This document shows positions 10,041-21,318 of a stretch of 64,000 bases of DNA, one piece after another. A program made the translations under genes and the position numbers. Numbering within the stretch: position 1 is the stretch's first letter; every line of letters starts with the position of its first letter. Source of the DNA: Leguminivora glycinivorella (taxonomy: Eukaryota; Arthropoda; Insecta; Lepidoptera; Tortricidae); NCBI RefSeq assembly GCF_023078275.1, contig NC_062975.1:8035141-8099140 (forward strand), read 5' to 3'. The notes under the pieces are model-generated. The model had not been told where the DNA came from and ran no database searches. It worked only from the letters and a program-made list of their open reading frames with translations.

Positions 10041-11312
10041 CTTAGGCGTATAGGCGCCTATCAGGCGTTAAGAGTGGATCCACCAAGTTCTTAATTAATC
10101 TACAATCTATTTTAAGAGGCATTCAACGAAACTTGATTATCGGGTATTCCTCTGGAACTTTGCCACAATCAGAGTCATTCCTGAAAAAAAAAATACGTAA
10201 AAGGGTCCTTTCCCTTCTAGTGTGACAAAGGTGAATATCTGTTGAAAATACAGATGAAAACGTCCTTATCGCACTCGAAACATGAGGACTCTTCTGTGCC
10301 GGAAACCACAAATCGTCTTATTGAGGTTTTACAAATTACTTAAGTCTTTTCTTTTGTTTTGACTCGCAAGAGAATATGATATTTTTTATTTGTAAACACA
10401 AGCTATTACACACTACAACAAAAACATAGAAAGAATAAAGTACCACGTAATGGCCTCTTCCAAGCGTGTCAATGTTTATTTTTATCACAAATCAAAAATG
10501 TAAGGCAGTGAGCAAATGCGATAAAAAGACGTAATGGAATATTCTTCAGAGTATTTATATTTGAACTGTATTTAGCATATCAACTACTACTTGAGTGTTG
10601 TATCAACAGCGACACTCACGTTTACAATGTTTACATGGTTAATATTGGTTTATAGCAATTACCTTACTGATATGGATTGATAAGATATATCAACCTGCTG
10701 TTTATAGACTTGAGTATGTACAGGTTTGTTATATAATGGTCATTAAATAAAAGTAATAAATAATAATAAATAATAAATATTATAGGACAAACATCTAGTT
10801 GGGTTAGTCTCAATTATAACACAAGTAATAAAATTGGATATTTAAACCATAAAGAGGTTCTTTACCCGATTAAAAATTGTTAAAGATTAGATTAAATTAC
10901 ATAGTCCGTTTAGTTTCGCACGTTTAATGGTTAATATTTATTCGTAATATAAATAATAACCGTTACATTTTCAAACGTTTTTATTACCAACAAACAAGCT
11001 AACATAATCTGTGTTTTAACACTTTCTTATTGTAAGAGTTTTGAATGATTCACGGTTATTTTCATTAGACTTATATTGACCGGGATATAGACCGTGATTA
11101 GGTACTTTCTTATTGGGTAAATATAATTACCGAACAGAAATGCTTAAAGAAGATTAATTCAAGTTAATCGGGAGCCGTCAGCCTCTTAACATAATCACAT
11201 TAAATACCACAAATACGCATTACAGACCACACAATATACTGTAATTAATTCGGATTTGCTCACTTACCGTTGGGATATATTATAATATATAATATACCCC
11301 ATTTATATAATA
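10041..11312. other. AT-rich stretch without supported features
   Basis: No repeat family or coding motif is recognisable. Runs such as AATAATAAATAATAAATA near 10755 are simple low-complexity sequence. Confidence 0.35.
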
Positions 11313-11491
11313 CTAGCTTTTGCCCGCGGCTTCGCTCGCGTTAGAAAGACAAAAAGTAGCCTATGTCACTCTCCATCCCTTCAACTATCTTCACTTAAAA
11401 AATCACGTCAATTCGTCGCTTCGTTTTGCCGTGAAAGACAGACAAACAAACAGACACACACACACTTTCCCGTTTATAATATTAGTATGGA
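11313..11491 (-). mobile_element. Helitron-like short element, copy 1
   Basis: On the minus strand it begins TCCATACTAATATTATAAA and ends GCGGGCAAAAGCTAG, giving the TC start and CTRR end expected of Helitrons, with T following the end. The body carries CCGTGAAAG/CTTTCACGG-like blocks, (ACAC)n and TTTGTCTTTCTAACGCGAGC. Length is 179 bp. The 5' flank holds an extra TCCATACT, so the exact start is ambiguous. It has no coding capacity. Confidence 0.8.
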
Positions 11492-11558
11492 AGTATGGAT
11501 TACCACATATTACATTACAGGCCCTCTAGTCAAACGTACTCGCACAATCATTGTCATT

Positions 11559-11684
11559 GGACAACTGGTCTGGCCTAGCGCGTAATGACCCTTCCTGGTA
11601 AGCCGCGGTTCGAATCCCGGTAAGAGCGTTTATTTGTGTTATAAGTACAAATATTTGTCGTTGAATCATAGATGTTTTTTTATG
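11559..11684 (+). mobile_element. tRNA-like SINE head, truncated
   Basis: The copy begins ACTGGTCTGGCCTAGCGCG and contains GGTTCGAATCC at 11608-11618, the B-box of a tRNA-derived promoter, followed by GTAAGAGCGTTTATTTGTG. It stops at a T-run where the next SINE begins. It is a tRNA-derived SINE rather than a tRNA gene, because the body continues beyond the tRNA length and several copies share it. Confidence 0.7.
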
Positions 11685-11948
11685 ACCGGGCTCAGTCGGT
11701 AGTGACCCTGCCTGCTGAGCCGCGGTCCCAGGTTCGAATCCCGGTAAGGGCATTTATTTGTGTGATGAGCACAGATATTTTGTTCCTGAGTCATGGATGT
11801 TTTCTATGTATATAAGTATGTATTTATCTATTTAAGTAAGTATATCGTCGCTTAGCATCCATAGTACAAGCTTTGCTTAGTTTGGGGCTAAGTTGATCTG
11901 TGTAAGGTGTCCCCCAATATTTATTTATTTATTTATTTATTTATTTTA
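11685..11948 (+). mobile_element. Full-length tRNA-derived SINE with (TTTA)n tail
   Basis: The head carries GGCTCAGTCGGTAGTGACCC and the B-box GGTTCGAATCCC (11731-11742). The body includes GAGTCATGGATGTTTTCTAT, ATATCGTCGCTTAGCATCC and TTTGGGGCTAAGTTGATCTG. The end is GTGTCCCCCAATATTTATTT with an (ATTT)n tail to 11948. This is the complete form of the family whose minus-strand copies are at 24386, 28337 and 48518. Transcription would be by RNA polymerase III and mobilisation would need a LINE enzyme. Confidence 0.85.
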
Positions 11949-12475
11949 TGTTCATTAAATATACATATCACAAGCTTCCTTGAGCTTGACGTGGGAATCA
12001 CTTTAATTATTTTGTCTAGGTACCGTAATGTCTAGAAAAATTGTAGATAAGTAGTCGTCATTTTAACAGTCCCTCAAAAATCGTTATAAGTACCCATTCC
12101 CAGGTGTTTTCAGTATGAGGTCCAAAAACTAAAATGTAGACTGTAGGTACCTACTCCTCAAAATGACTAACATTGTTTAGGGACTTTTACAACTATACAA
12201 TCTATACATGTGCACATGCCAAAATAAACTTCGATCACAATACGACTGGTACTTTATATTTAACCGAAAACACCTTGATATTTATGATACTTACTTATTT
12301 TAGAAAAAGTTACACAAAAATACTATTTACAAAACATAAAGGTAGTAACAAAATCGTTTTACAACTGGCGTATAAGTAGTTCGTAATCCGACATCAGATA
12401 AAGGCTGCGGAACGCGGTCCGTATTGGGCGTATCGCGAGCACCTGTTGCCGGCACGTTAGTATCGACCGAACTCT
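11949..12475. other. No supported feature
   Basis: AT-rich to 12380, then a more GC-rich stretch (12400-12475) leading into the tandem duplication. The open frame 12173-12379 shows no motif. Confidence 0.35.
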
Positions 12476-12612
12476 GCCGTGGTTATGGCGACGCAGTCGT
12501 GCCGTTCACGAAGACGTGTGTTTTGACTCGTAACGACGAATACCTATAATTAGTTCATTGTGGACTATAAACGCAGAATAATCTAATTTGAAAAATCAGC
12601 GAAGTATATATA

Positions 12613-12767
12613 GGTGAAAAACTTAAGAAAGTCACCTGTTATATGTGTGAGTAACGTGTTCGAATAGGCGTTTGTTTTGTTTGTGTTACAAATTTTAAAT
12701 ATGTGTTCTCTATTCGAACACGTCACTCACACATCATACAACAGGTGACTTTCTAAAGTTTTTCACC
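12613..12767. mobile_element. TA-flanked MITE with GGTGAAAAAC termini
   Basis: The element starts GGTGAAAAACTTAAGAAAGT and ends ACTTTCTAAAGTTTTTCACC, with the inversion running about 60 bp inward through GTGTTCGAATA/TATTCGAACAC. TA flanks both sides. The matching point in the second duplication unit lacks it. A TA duplication suggests Tc1/mariner-type transposition, though the ends are not the usual CAGT. Confidence 0.85.
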
Positions 12768-12796
12768 TATAATTAAATTTTACATATCTAGTTAAG

Positions 12797-13186
12797 CGGG
12801 GTTGGAGGGTTACTTGTTTGTGCCTCTGGCGGTGGAAACGACAGGCTGTTGGTGTGCAGAGGCAATTGAGTTTTTTAAAGAGGTTGGGAACCGTTTGAGG
12901 GATAGGGGCCTAGATCCCCGCTCCGGGTCATTCCTGGTGCAGAGGTTGTCCATCGCGATTCAGCGTGGCAATGCTGCGAGCGTGTTGGGCACCTTTGCAC
13001 CGGGGATGACGCGGGGGGGGGGGGGTTGACTGATAGTTAGTTAAGTAAGTTAAGAATAGATTGGTTGCATAAAATAGTTTGTGTACTTTATGTCATATCT
13101 AGGTTAAGTTAGGTTTAGTTTTTTTTTTTGACGTGTAATTTTTATTGTGTAATATGTTAATGTAATTAATATTTTAATAAATTGAT
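12797..13186 (+). mobile_element. 5'-truncated LINE tail with 10-bp target duplication
   Basis: Codons 12802-13026 encode the end of a non-LTR retrotransposon protein; the residues VETTGCWC and QRLSIAIQRGNAASVLGT are a conserved C-terminal signature of such pol proteins in invertebrates. A G-run precedes the TGA at 13026-13028. About 150 bp of 3' untranslated sequence follows. TCTAGTTAAG flanks the insert at 12787-12796 and 13187-13196. The truncated copy has no reverse transcriptase core. Confidence 0.8.
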
Positions 13187-13385
13187 TCTAGTTAAGTCTA
13201 GATGAACAGGGAACATCTGCCCTGGATTATGGCGAATCGGTCGTGCCGTTTACGAAGACATGTGATTTGACTCGTAACGACGAATACCTAGTTCATCGTG
13301 GACGATAAACGCAGAATAATCTAATTAAAAAAAAACAGCAGAAGTAATTATATATCTAGTTATATCGAGATGAACAGGGAACATA

Positions 13386-14398
13386 GGTACTATCTATGTA
13401 CGATAAAAGAGGAGCGTGTATTTTTTAGTATTTTCAGCTTAGGTATTCATCAGACCAGCTGAGCACCATGGTTAACTACTTTGCAAATTTTGAGATTTCG
13501 TACTTTAGAAAAAAAACATACTCCAGAAAAAAAACTGTTTTTTTTCACGGTTTTTTTTCATGTTTTTTTTCAAGCCAGAAAAAAAACCGTTTTTTTGCAA
13601 CCCTAGACCAGCTAGACCAAAAATCATGATTTTTCGCGATACAACCGGTTGACGATTTTATTAGTTTATAAAGCTTTTAACTCTCACCAGACAAAGCATG
13701 AAACGGGAGTCGAAGCAAACGTGATTTTTTTCCCGTGGCTGTCATTTTCCAACCAACCAACAGAGTGAGAGCTGACGTCCATTATTGAGTTTTAATTAGC
13801 CCGGGAGGCGATTAATTATGGAAACCTAATTCGTGTCTCAGTGTCTATAGAACCAAAACTAAAGCAGTGTCTATAGAACCAAATAAAAATAAAGGCTCTA
13901 GTGTTAAGGTTTTACTTAACAGAAATAATCTCCACCGCAACAATAAAAGTAGTTTTGTACTTCGCGGTTGCTATTTTCCTCGCCTCGAGCAAGATGTTTG
14001 CATGCATAGAGCGGGTAACTAATGTACGCAGCAACGGAAACGATTTCCTTAATGCAGAAGATTATGTTTAAGTAGGTATGTCATTTATATGATGCTTTCT
14101 ATATAATAACAAAACATTTTTTTTCGGGAATACCTTCGATAATTTAAAGTACTTGGGCTCAAAACTCTTTATGACGACTATTGTGATGTAACATCACACA
14201 ATTTTGATAATCAAAATCAAATCTCACGTACACTAACCTTCCATACACACATTAAAGCCAATCTAATCGAAGTGTCAATCCTTGACGCTACGAGGCAGTC
14301 GAAACGCAGTCTCGCTGCGTTGCGCTACTGCAGAAAAGCGATAGAGAGAGCTATGAAACGGTTACGAAGCGTAAGCGACTGTGAAGTTGACCAGCGTG
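13386..14398. other. No gene; homopolymer-rich palindromic patch at 13500-13600
   Basis: Positions 13505-13600 alternate A-runs and T-runs around CCAGAAAAAAAAC and GTTTTTTTTC, giving strong local self-complementarity. The remainder shows nothing recognisable, apart from GTCGAAACGCAGTCTCGCTG at 14298-14317, which is related to sequence accompanying CGTAGCCGAATG elements. Confidence 0.4.
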
Positions 14399-14543
14399 CG
14401 TAGCCGAATGCACAAACGCTCACGAAACGAAACGCTCGTAGATATGTATCCCTATCGCTCTTACGTATTGGCCCGACAGAGCCAGACTACCGTTTGCGGA
14501 GTTTCGTTTTCGTTTCGCGTCGTAGAAATGACATTAGGCTACG
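14399..14543 (-). mobile_element. CGTAGCCGAATG-type MITE, copy 3
   Basis: It starts CGTAGCCGAATGCACAAACG and ends near ATGACATTAGGCTACG, with the interior TTACGTATTGGCCCGACAGA. The right terminus has a few substitutions. It has the same orientation as copies 2 and 4. Confidence 0.75.
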
Positions 14544-15055
14544 GGCGGCATGCCAGCGCGCGTCTTTTGTTTATGTACAGATTTTTTCAGTGTGTTACGA
14601 AATGTCAACAAGGCTCATATGTATAGTTTTGCACTTCAAATTGTAATTACTATGTGTAAATAGCCTTTTCTTTTGTATATATCCGTGTAGATAATTGTGT
14701 AATGTGCCTAACCTGTGCCTGTATAAATAAACTGTATATAGAGCCCTTTCCTGTATAATTTTCATCATCCGCGGCCCGATCTATTACAAAAGCCATTGAC
14801 GCTATTCTTCACAATGAGTAAACGAGTATCACCACTATTTATTGTTTGTCATTAGAAGTTATTGTGCCCATTAATTTCGATAATATGAGCGGAATAAATA
14901 AATGTTTTTCCTTGATCAGTAAGCCGACATCTTTATGGCTTTAAGGATTGCATAGGATTTTTCGGGCTTGAATAGAAAATAGAATGTAAATGAATAGCTA
15001 AGTCAACTCCTAAAACATAACAGTAGGTATTTCTAAGATTCTTCTTCCTAGAGTT

Positions 15056-15352
15056 ATCTCGGCAACCATGGCTCTTGAGAGTCTCGGGTCCGCTTCGGCA
15101 ACAAATCTCTGGATTTTGGCGTACACAGCAGTCGTTTCTACGAAGGTAACTGCAATTTGACTTTCCAACGCAGAGGGTGAATGGTCGTATTGGGATTAGT
15201 CCCATTTCCTCGCGATGTTTTCGTTTACAGCGACAAGAAAATATCAAATGCGATTTCGAACATACGACACACGCTCTGAAAAACAGTGGTACGAGCCGAG
15301 GTTTGAACCTGCGACCTCCGGTTTGAAATCGCACACTTTTACAGGTTGGCAA
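15056..15352 (-). mobile_element. Retroposon with tRNA-like B-box
   Basis: Read on the minus strand it carries GAGGTCGCAGGTTCAAACC (B-box-like), GGAAATGGGACTAATCCCAA, CTCTGCGTTGGAAAGTCAA and GCCGAAGCGGACCCGAGAC, in the order of a lepidopteran tRNA-derived SINE/LINE 3' family. The 139-codon minus frame across it is not a protein gene. The promoter-proximal end lies at about 15350, next to an AGAGTAG-containing junction. Confidence 0.65.
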
Positions 15353-15669
15353 AAAAGAGTAGAAACGGATTTATTTGTTTTAAATCGTAGATACACTTAC
15401 TTTTCTCATACAGAAGTGTCAAAATAGCTTCCACATGCACAGCGGTTATTAGACGATGGCGCCCCCATTATTTTCTAAGTACTCTTTTTTAACGGGAGCC
15501 TCATATCTCAAGAAGGACGGTTATCAAGTCGTCTGTATGTTTTTTATTTTTTATTTTTTTTTTATTTTTTATGTTTGTTCCTCGATATCTCCGTCGTTAC
15601 TGGACCGATTTTGAAATTTTTTTTTTTTGATTGAATGTATATGCATACAGATTGGTCCCATTTTTCTCA

Positions 15670-16530
15670 GAACCCAGTTCTGATGATGGGATCCTGGAGA
15701 AATCGAGGGAACTCCTCAAATCTGAAAGGCATACATATGGTTATTTTTGTGTTTTTAAAGGAACAGCATGCATTTAGGTACGGAACAGTGACATTTGGTG
15801 CAGTGGAACTGCTGATGATGGCCAGAACGGAACTCTTCAAATCTGAACGGCACGCTTATAGTGACTTTGGTATTTTTATACGAACAGCATGCACTTTCGT
15901 CCAGAACAGTGACATTTGGTGCAGTGGAATTTCTGATGATGGTCAGAACCGAACTCCTCAAATCTGAACGGCACGCTTATAGTGACTTTGGTATTTTTAT
16001 AAGAACAGCATGCACTTTCATCCAGAACAGTGACATTTGGTGCAGTGGAACTGCTGATGATGGCCAGAACCAAACTCCTCAAATCTGAACGGCACGCTTA
16101 TAGTGACTTTGCCATTTTTATAAGAACAGCATGCACTTTCGTCCAGAACAGTGACATTTGGTGCAGTGGAATTTCTGATGATGGTCAGAACCGAACTCCT
16201 CAAATCTGAACGGCACGCTTATAGTGACTGTGGTATTTTTATAAGAACAGCATGCACTTTCGTCCAGAACAGTGACATTTGGTGCAGTGGAACTGCTGAT
16301 GATGGCAGAACCAAACTCCTCAAACCTGAACGGCACACTCATAGTGACTTTGGTATTTTTGTAAGAAAAGCATGCATTTAAGTTCAGAACAGTGACACTT
16401 TATTTAGTTATGTTTGTTAAGCATAAGTTTTGAAGTCAAAGTTTGTCAAGCTTCGATTTCTTATAATATAATAGGATTCATGAGGAATTGAGGAAACTCC
16501 TCAAACCTTAACGTTATACGTATATTCATT
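15670..16530 (+). repeat. 121-bp tandem array with diverged end units
   Basis: The block GAACAGTGACATTTGGTGCA starts at 15783, 15904, 16025, 16146 and 16267, a period of exactly 121 bp, with a further degenerate start at 16387. Each unit also holds GAACGGCACGCTTATAGTGA and ATAAGAACAGCATGCACTTT. Diverged units at 15675-15780 (with GGGAACTCCTCAAATCTGAA) and 16480-16530 bound the array. As 121 is not a multiple of three, open frames here shift between units and are spurious. Confidence 0.95.
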
Positions 16531-16678
16531 TGTGTTGCCATCTAATAATTAAAGCATTAAAAGCAGTTTAAAAAAATACTTACACATTTCTACATAATCC
16601 AACATTCGCAAGTAGCTTTCACCAGAACCCGAAAGGCGACGGTTTTTTTTTCTTAAAAATTATTGCTAGGAAGAAAGT

Positions 16679-16813
16679 AACGGGAGAGGAAAACCGAGGA
16701 AAAGGTGGATGGATTGCGTGAGAGATGATATGAAGCGAAAGCAAGTGAATGATGAAATGACGGATGATAGGGAGGTATGGAAGCGGAAGACATGCTGCGC
16801 CGACCCCAAATGA
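16679..16813 (+). pseudogene. C-terminal relic of a non-LTR retrotransposon protein (RTE-like)
   Basis: The 45-codon frame to the TGA at 16811-16813 includes GKPRKRWMDCVRDDM and WKRKTCCADP, the C-terminal motif that follows the reverse transcriptase in many RTE-like elements. The 3' tail GCGAATGATGATAATGATGA is also typical. No start or RT core is present. It belongs to a different RTE family from 26608-27495. Confidence 0.75.
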
Positions 16814-18220
16814 ATGGGATAAGGGCAGGCGAATGATGATAATGATGACTCTTTTTTGCCAGGCTGTACAGTAGCGGAAAAAAAATGGATCATACTGGCC
16901 AATATCGAAAACAATAAGTCGAAAATTCTTAAAATTAGACTTTAATATCAAGTAAACAACAATTGTATCACCATTAAAAAAATATATTTGAATACTTACG
17001 AGTCTTAATTAGGACCCATTACACGTGGCCCGTGGTAAATTACACCTCATCATTAATTTACTATTTAAGGCCCACAGGGCTACCCTGTAAAACTCGGGCA
17101 CACAAGTTGTTTTAAAAATGAACCTTGAAGTGTAAACGTATGAAAAAGACAATTTGGGCAACCCCAAATTGTCTTTTTCATACGCACCTAGGTATATTGT
17201 AAATTTCATCGACATCGCAATAGCCGTTCTTAAAAAAATATGAAATAAGTACCTGATGCAAGTGTGTACGAAAAAATATGATAGATTTTTTTTCGCTACT
17301 GTATATTAAATACCTAAGGTAGATAAACAAAATTAATATATTTATCTTTATAGTTCAAAGCGACATTTCAGCTTGATATGCCTCAGGCAATATTGATAAG
17401 ATTTACCTGAGAGACGTAACATGCTTGACAATATACCGGCGTTATTGTTTGAGCACGACATGCTTCTGAACCGGGGCCCCGAGACTATCGTTGCTTTGAA
17501 GCTTTACCGGGCTTTCCTTTTATGTCGCTATTATAAATATACACAGTGTAACATAAAGAAATTGAATAACTAGAAATATTTTAACATTTAAAAACTAAAA
17601 ACTCATTTAAAGCCAAGCAAAAAGGAGTAAAAAAATAAAGAGTTGTATGATGACGATGGTGAAGGGGTTTGAGGTTTGATACATAATTATGAAAGAAATC
17701 AGGACGTCGATACAATATTGCCACTTTCTCGTTTTTGATTTCTACTCTTTTTTTTACAGAATTTTTTATAAAAATAAAAAAATTTCTATTGCGGCATAGA
17801 TAATCAAAAATAGACACATGATTGTGTAAAATTTTCCAAAAGCTAAGTTTAACGAAAAATATACTTACACAAATGTATATGAGAGTTTTACCCTCTTGTT
17901 TTTCCATCAAGAATGCGTGGTTAAAATCTTTGGGATTATTCATGTTACACTGTGTATATATGTACGTAGGTAAGAGTACATATTATTATGAAACAAACAT
18001 TTGTGAATTTTATGAAGCTCCGTCAGACATGAAATATAAACACAGGCGCAAAAGTGTCCTTTACGCGAGGTCGGGAGCTAACTGGATACTCTTCTTACTG
18101 CGTAAACAGACATCTTCTTATATTGGTGCTAAACACCACTGTAACTAAAGCTAGAGCAGTAAAGTACCTATAGAAATGGTTTCTTACCGTTTACGTATGT
18201 TATTAAAATATCAATACGTA
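16814..18220. other. AT-rich stretch, no gene; one perfect hairpin
   Basis: Apart from the hairpin at 17137-17184 nothing is recognisable. The frames at 17581-17943 (minus) and 17822-18148 (plus) overlap on opposite strands and show no conserved motif. Confidence 0.4.
17137..17184. repeat. Perfect 22-bp palindromic hairpin
   Basis: CGTATGAAAAAGACAATTTG with GG completes a 22-base arm that is followed by the four-base loop CAAC and the exact reverse complement ending CTTTTTCATACG. There are no mismatches over 44 paired bases. The loop is too short for a typical microRNA precursor, so a palindromic insertion remnant is more likely. Confidence 0.9.
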
Positions 18221-18298
18221 CAGTGAGCTGCAAAATTGCATGGAGAAATTATGAATGAATTCATTGATAAATTCACCATGCACTTTTGCAGCTGACTG
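18221..18298. mobile_element. TA-flanked miniature palindromic element with CAGT ends
   Basis: The 78-bp element starts CAGTGAGCTGCAAAATTGCA and ends TGCACTTTTGCAGCTGACTG, flanked by TA on both sides. CAGT termini and a TA duplication fit a Tc1/mariner-derived MITE. It is little more than two inverted arms. Confidence 0.75.
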
Positions 18299-20160
18299 TA
18301 CATCTACAATTCTACATATGATAATATAGTGCCTGCGCAACCGAGCTTCGCTCGGAGATCTATTTTATTATATCGTGTTTTTAGACATACCAGACTATAT
18401 AATATACCGTATTTTTTTTAGTTTAAAATTGCGAGAGAAAAACGTATGAAAACTCGAAAATTGGCGTTTCCCGGGACCTAAAACTAAACTGGACCGATTT
18501 TTCACCCCCGAAAACCCGGTATTAGATACATAGATAATCTCTCTCACACTCTTGATTTTTTTTCTCGTTTTAAGAATAACGAATAAAGCAGGACGCCAAA
18601 TCGTTCATGGAATAATAATAATAATATATATTACTCGTAAGGTAACGGACCCAATTATGGACACTTTAAGATAAAATTTTGCCTATTTTTGATATTTCAC
18701 TGATTCGTGTAAAATTTCTACCGCTAAGTGTGTTAAAACTTGAATGTCCTATCCTTCTTTTACATTTCAGGCGTATTACAGAATATATACTGCTATTGGT
18801 TTCCTCATAGTTAACAAATTAAAACTAGGTGTTTTTTTTTCAGTCATGGACACCAGATCTTCAGTAATGGATCCCCCATTATGGATAGTGTTTAAATTTT
18901 ACAAGCCAACTGATAATCAATGAGTCAATTTTATATACCCCAAAAAAATTGTTTGCGTTATTTTAACATAGGATTGTTTCTTGTAAATTTTGGTTTCGTA
19001 AATTGTTCCTTATCCATCATAGGAGGTATGCAGTTTTCCGGTTCCAGTTATGGACACTCGCAAAATAACACTATTTCTTGATATGTATGGAGTGACAATA
19101 ACAAAGCTAGTTATACCTTATCTCATGGTTAATTCAGTAAGTAAAACTCATTCAAGTTTACACCGAGTATTATTTATTTATTATTTTTTTACATCAACTC
19201 AACTCTCTTAACGATATTGCTAAGAATTCGTGCTGATATTTTTTTCAGTAAACTGATGACTTTTGTCTTGCCGCCAAATCCTTCAGAAATAACTGAATTA
19301 AATGAAACTTCAAAATTAAGCAGCTTTATTACTCTTGTTTGTGGTACAATGCCGTCAGTTTTTAGAAACTAATTTTGGGAAATTAGTTTTAGGGATTTGT
19401 ATTTTTTTTCCATAATGGCATCACCGTCCATTATAAGGTATTTTACCTGAATAAATAGTGACAATGTATCACAAAGTATATTTTGTTAGGTACTTTTACC
19501 ATTACAATTACCTTATTTCGAAATAAAAACAAAACGTATAAAATACCCATATAACCATAATCGGTCGCCGTTCCTACGCAAATCCTCCTATTTTGTGTAC
19601 ACACAGGTCTTCGGGTCTCAATGCTTAGTCGCAGTACGGTCGACGTTTAGTCGCGGCGACCCAAATGGGGACGATTGGTAACAGGCACAAATGGTCACAG
19701 AAGTGACAGAAGTGTGCACTACGCGTGCACACATTGTTACCGTTTGGCGACTACTTTCCCAAAATCATTCGTTCATTTCATTCTTTTCAAATGGCGACTG
19801 TCAGAGACGTCAAAGTAAAAAAGAAATAAAATCATGACATTAAAATGTAATGGCGTAAGAATTTATTAAAGATAAAATATTGTTTGCATTTGTAATATAA
19901 TGTGGGCTAATTACCATGGCCAATTAAATTGCTCGAGTGATTTCATAAAATAAGTCTAAATTTATCAACGCGCCATCAATTTACCTCAGTTTAACCAGTA
20001 ATAATATTATTGACTACTCGGTGTTTGCGTGTTATGTATATTGATTGGTGAAGTTTTAGTGCTCCGGTGCATATACTATACTGAAATAATAAAAATAATG
20101 CCTAGAAAACCAATAAAGTTGTTAAAATATGGATTAAGACGGTAATATTCCATGTAAAAA
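18299..20160. other. Unique or unrecognised sequence with recurring TTATGGACAC-like motifs
   Basis: Motifs resembling CCAATTATGGACAC occur at about 18648, 18838, 18876 and 19044, with inverted versions near 19010 and 19425. A GTTACCGTTTGGCGACTA block at about 19736 is inverted relative to AGTCGCCAAACGGTCACC at 20164. This may be a decayed DNA transposon; no coding motif is visible. Confidence 0.35.
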
Positions 20161-20161
20161 A

Positions 20162-20216
20162 CAGTCGCCAAACGGTCACCAAACGGTCGACAAACGGTCG
20201 CAAAATGGTCGCAGCG
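20162..20216. repeat. Short AAACGGTCG repeat cluster
   Basis: Four approximate repeats of a 12-13 bp unit (CCAAACGGTCAC, CCAAACGGTCGA, CAAACGGTCGC, CAAAATGGTCGC) lie side by side. Confidence 0.75.
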
Positions 20217-20633
20217 TACACGCGTGACCGAAAGCAGTGAATATTTATTATATTTTCAAAATGGCTTCTTGTATTAATTTTTTCCAGGTATCCTCAAACT
20301 TTATAAACAATTAAATATGCCGTCGTACTCAGTTGCCCTCACTAAAGAAGATTAAAAAAAATTGTAACGTGCGTACCGAGCTGCTGGGTTGTAAAGGATC
20401 GGGGATCATATTATTATGGTCTTCTATAGAGCAACTAGTATTTTGCGGCATTTCACAATTGACACTTGTTGAAGTAGTCGTCATTAATATTACTATCAAC
20501 ATTAATTTCAGCGATCTGTACTTCTTTTGTCAAGATTTTTGTATAGATAAGTGTCTACAAATTTGTAATGTTAAAGAGACATAAATAAAACGTAGTAGAG
20601 TAAATAATGTGTTTTTTTTGTAACCCAAACAAA

Positions 20634-20875
20634 ATACTTGTAGATACGAGTGCGGAAAAGAGGAAAATCGATAAGAGTAGCGATAAATTAATACACGAAC
20701 GAAGGGAGTGTTTTAAATCGACACGAGTTGTGAATGTCCTTTTCGCACGTGTATCGTACGACGATTTTCAGTACCTAAATCTAAGCTAAGAGTTTCGACC
20801 AGACAAGAAAAGAATCATTGCTTGATTTGCTCGCACTACTGCGTTAAAAAAGCAGCATCTGTACTGAAAAAACTA
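20634..20875. repeat. Dispersed GTACATTACGA-family repeat, copy 2
   Basis: The copy holds GTTTTAAATCGACACGAGTT, CCTTTTCGCACGTGTATCGT, AGTTTCGACCAGACAAGAAA and CATCTGTACTGAAAAA in the same order as 8680-8895. AGTTTCGACCAGACAAGAAA is the uninterrupted form of the site that carries a MITE in the 30.3 kb copy. Confidence 0.6.
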
Positions 20876-21272
20876 TCATTGCGCAACAGAAATTCTATTA
20901 ATATCACAGTAAATACTCTATTTCATTTGATTCCTACTTTTATTGTGTAAAGCAACACTACACTTCATTTTTATCAATAAGAATTAAAAATTATATATTT
21001 AATACATTAAGTATATATAAAGTGCTTATCTATTTGTATTATCATTCTGCACTTTTATTAACTTTCCCACATTTCTATAAAATGTCGAAGAGTGCTTAAA
21101 TGGTCGTCGTCGTTTATTATTATTTAATTCGCTCATATTTAAATGATTCAAAGCAACCAGTCCACAACTTCACAAGACAGTTTGAGAAACCTTCGTATTT
21201 CAGATTGTCATTTGCGGATACAGTGGTTTAGGAGCAGTTCGGTAATCAGACCTACACATGTGTGTACAAATT

Positions 21273-21318
21273 CTGTCAATGTCACTGTCAGAAACCGTTC
21301 TGACAGTGACAATGACAG
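21273..21318. repeat. 21-bp hairpin with one mismatch
   Basis: CTGTCAATGTCACTGTCAGA plus A, loop ACCG, then the near-exact reverse complement TTCTGACAGTGACAATGACA plus G. One A/T position does not pair. The arm sequence recurs as TTCTGACAGTGACATTGACA at about 21391-21410. Confidence 0.85.

Larger units (their letters stand above)
12476..13385. repeat. Tandem duplication; first copy carries two insertions
   Basis: GTCGTGCCGTT, TTGACTCGTAACGACGAATA and AAACGCAGAATAATCTAATT occur in both units. Unit 1 spans 12476-13220 and unit 2 13221-13385. Without its two inserts (12613-12767 and 12797-13186) unit 1 is close to the length of unit 2. Unit 2 therefore supplies the empty site for both insertions. 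Confidence 0.85.

Noticed and set aside
11559..11760. tRNA genes
   Set aside because: B-boxes are present, but the sequences continue into a shared SINE body and tail and recur several times, so they are SINE heads.
14933..15352. 139-residue minus-strand frame
   Set aside because: It lies across a multi-copy retroposon with a tRNA-like box and shows no protein domain.
15635..16381. Overlapping frames on both strands over the 121-bp array
   Set aside because: The unit length is not a multiple of three, so the frames are by-products of the tandem repeat.
16619..16951. 110-residue minus-strand frame
   Set aside because: It is antisense to the RTE-like protein tail on the plus strand, whose motifs are clear.
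17137..17184. microRNA gene
   Set aside because: The stem is perfect but only 22 bp with a 4-base loop; animal precursors have longer imperfect stems and larger loops.
17581..18148. Two frames over 100 codons on opposite strands
   Set aside because: They overlap, are AT-rich and carry no recognisable motif; likely chance.
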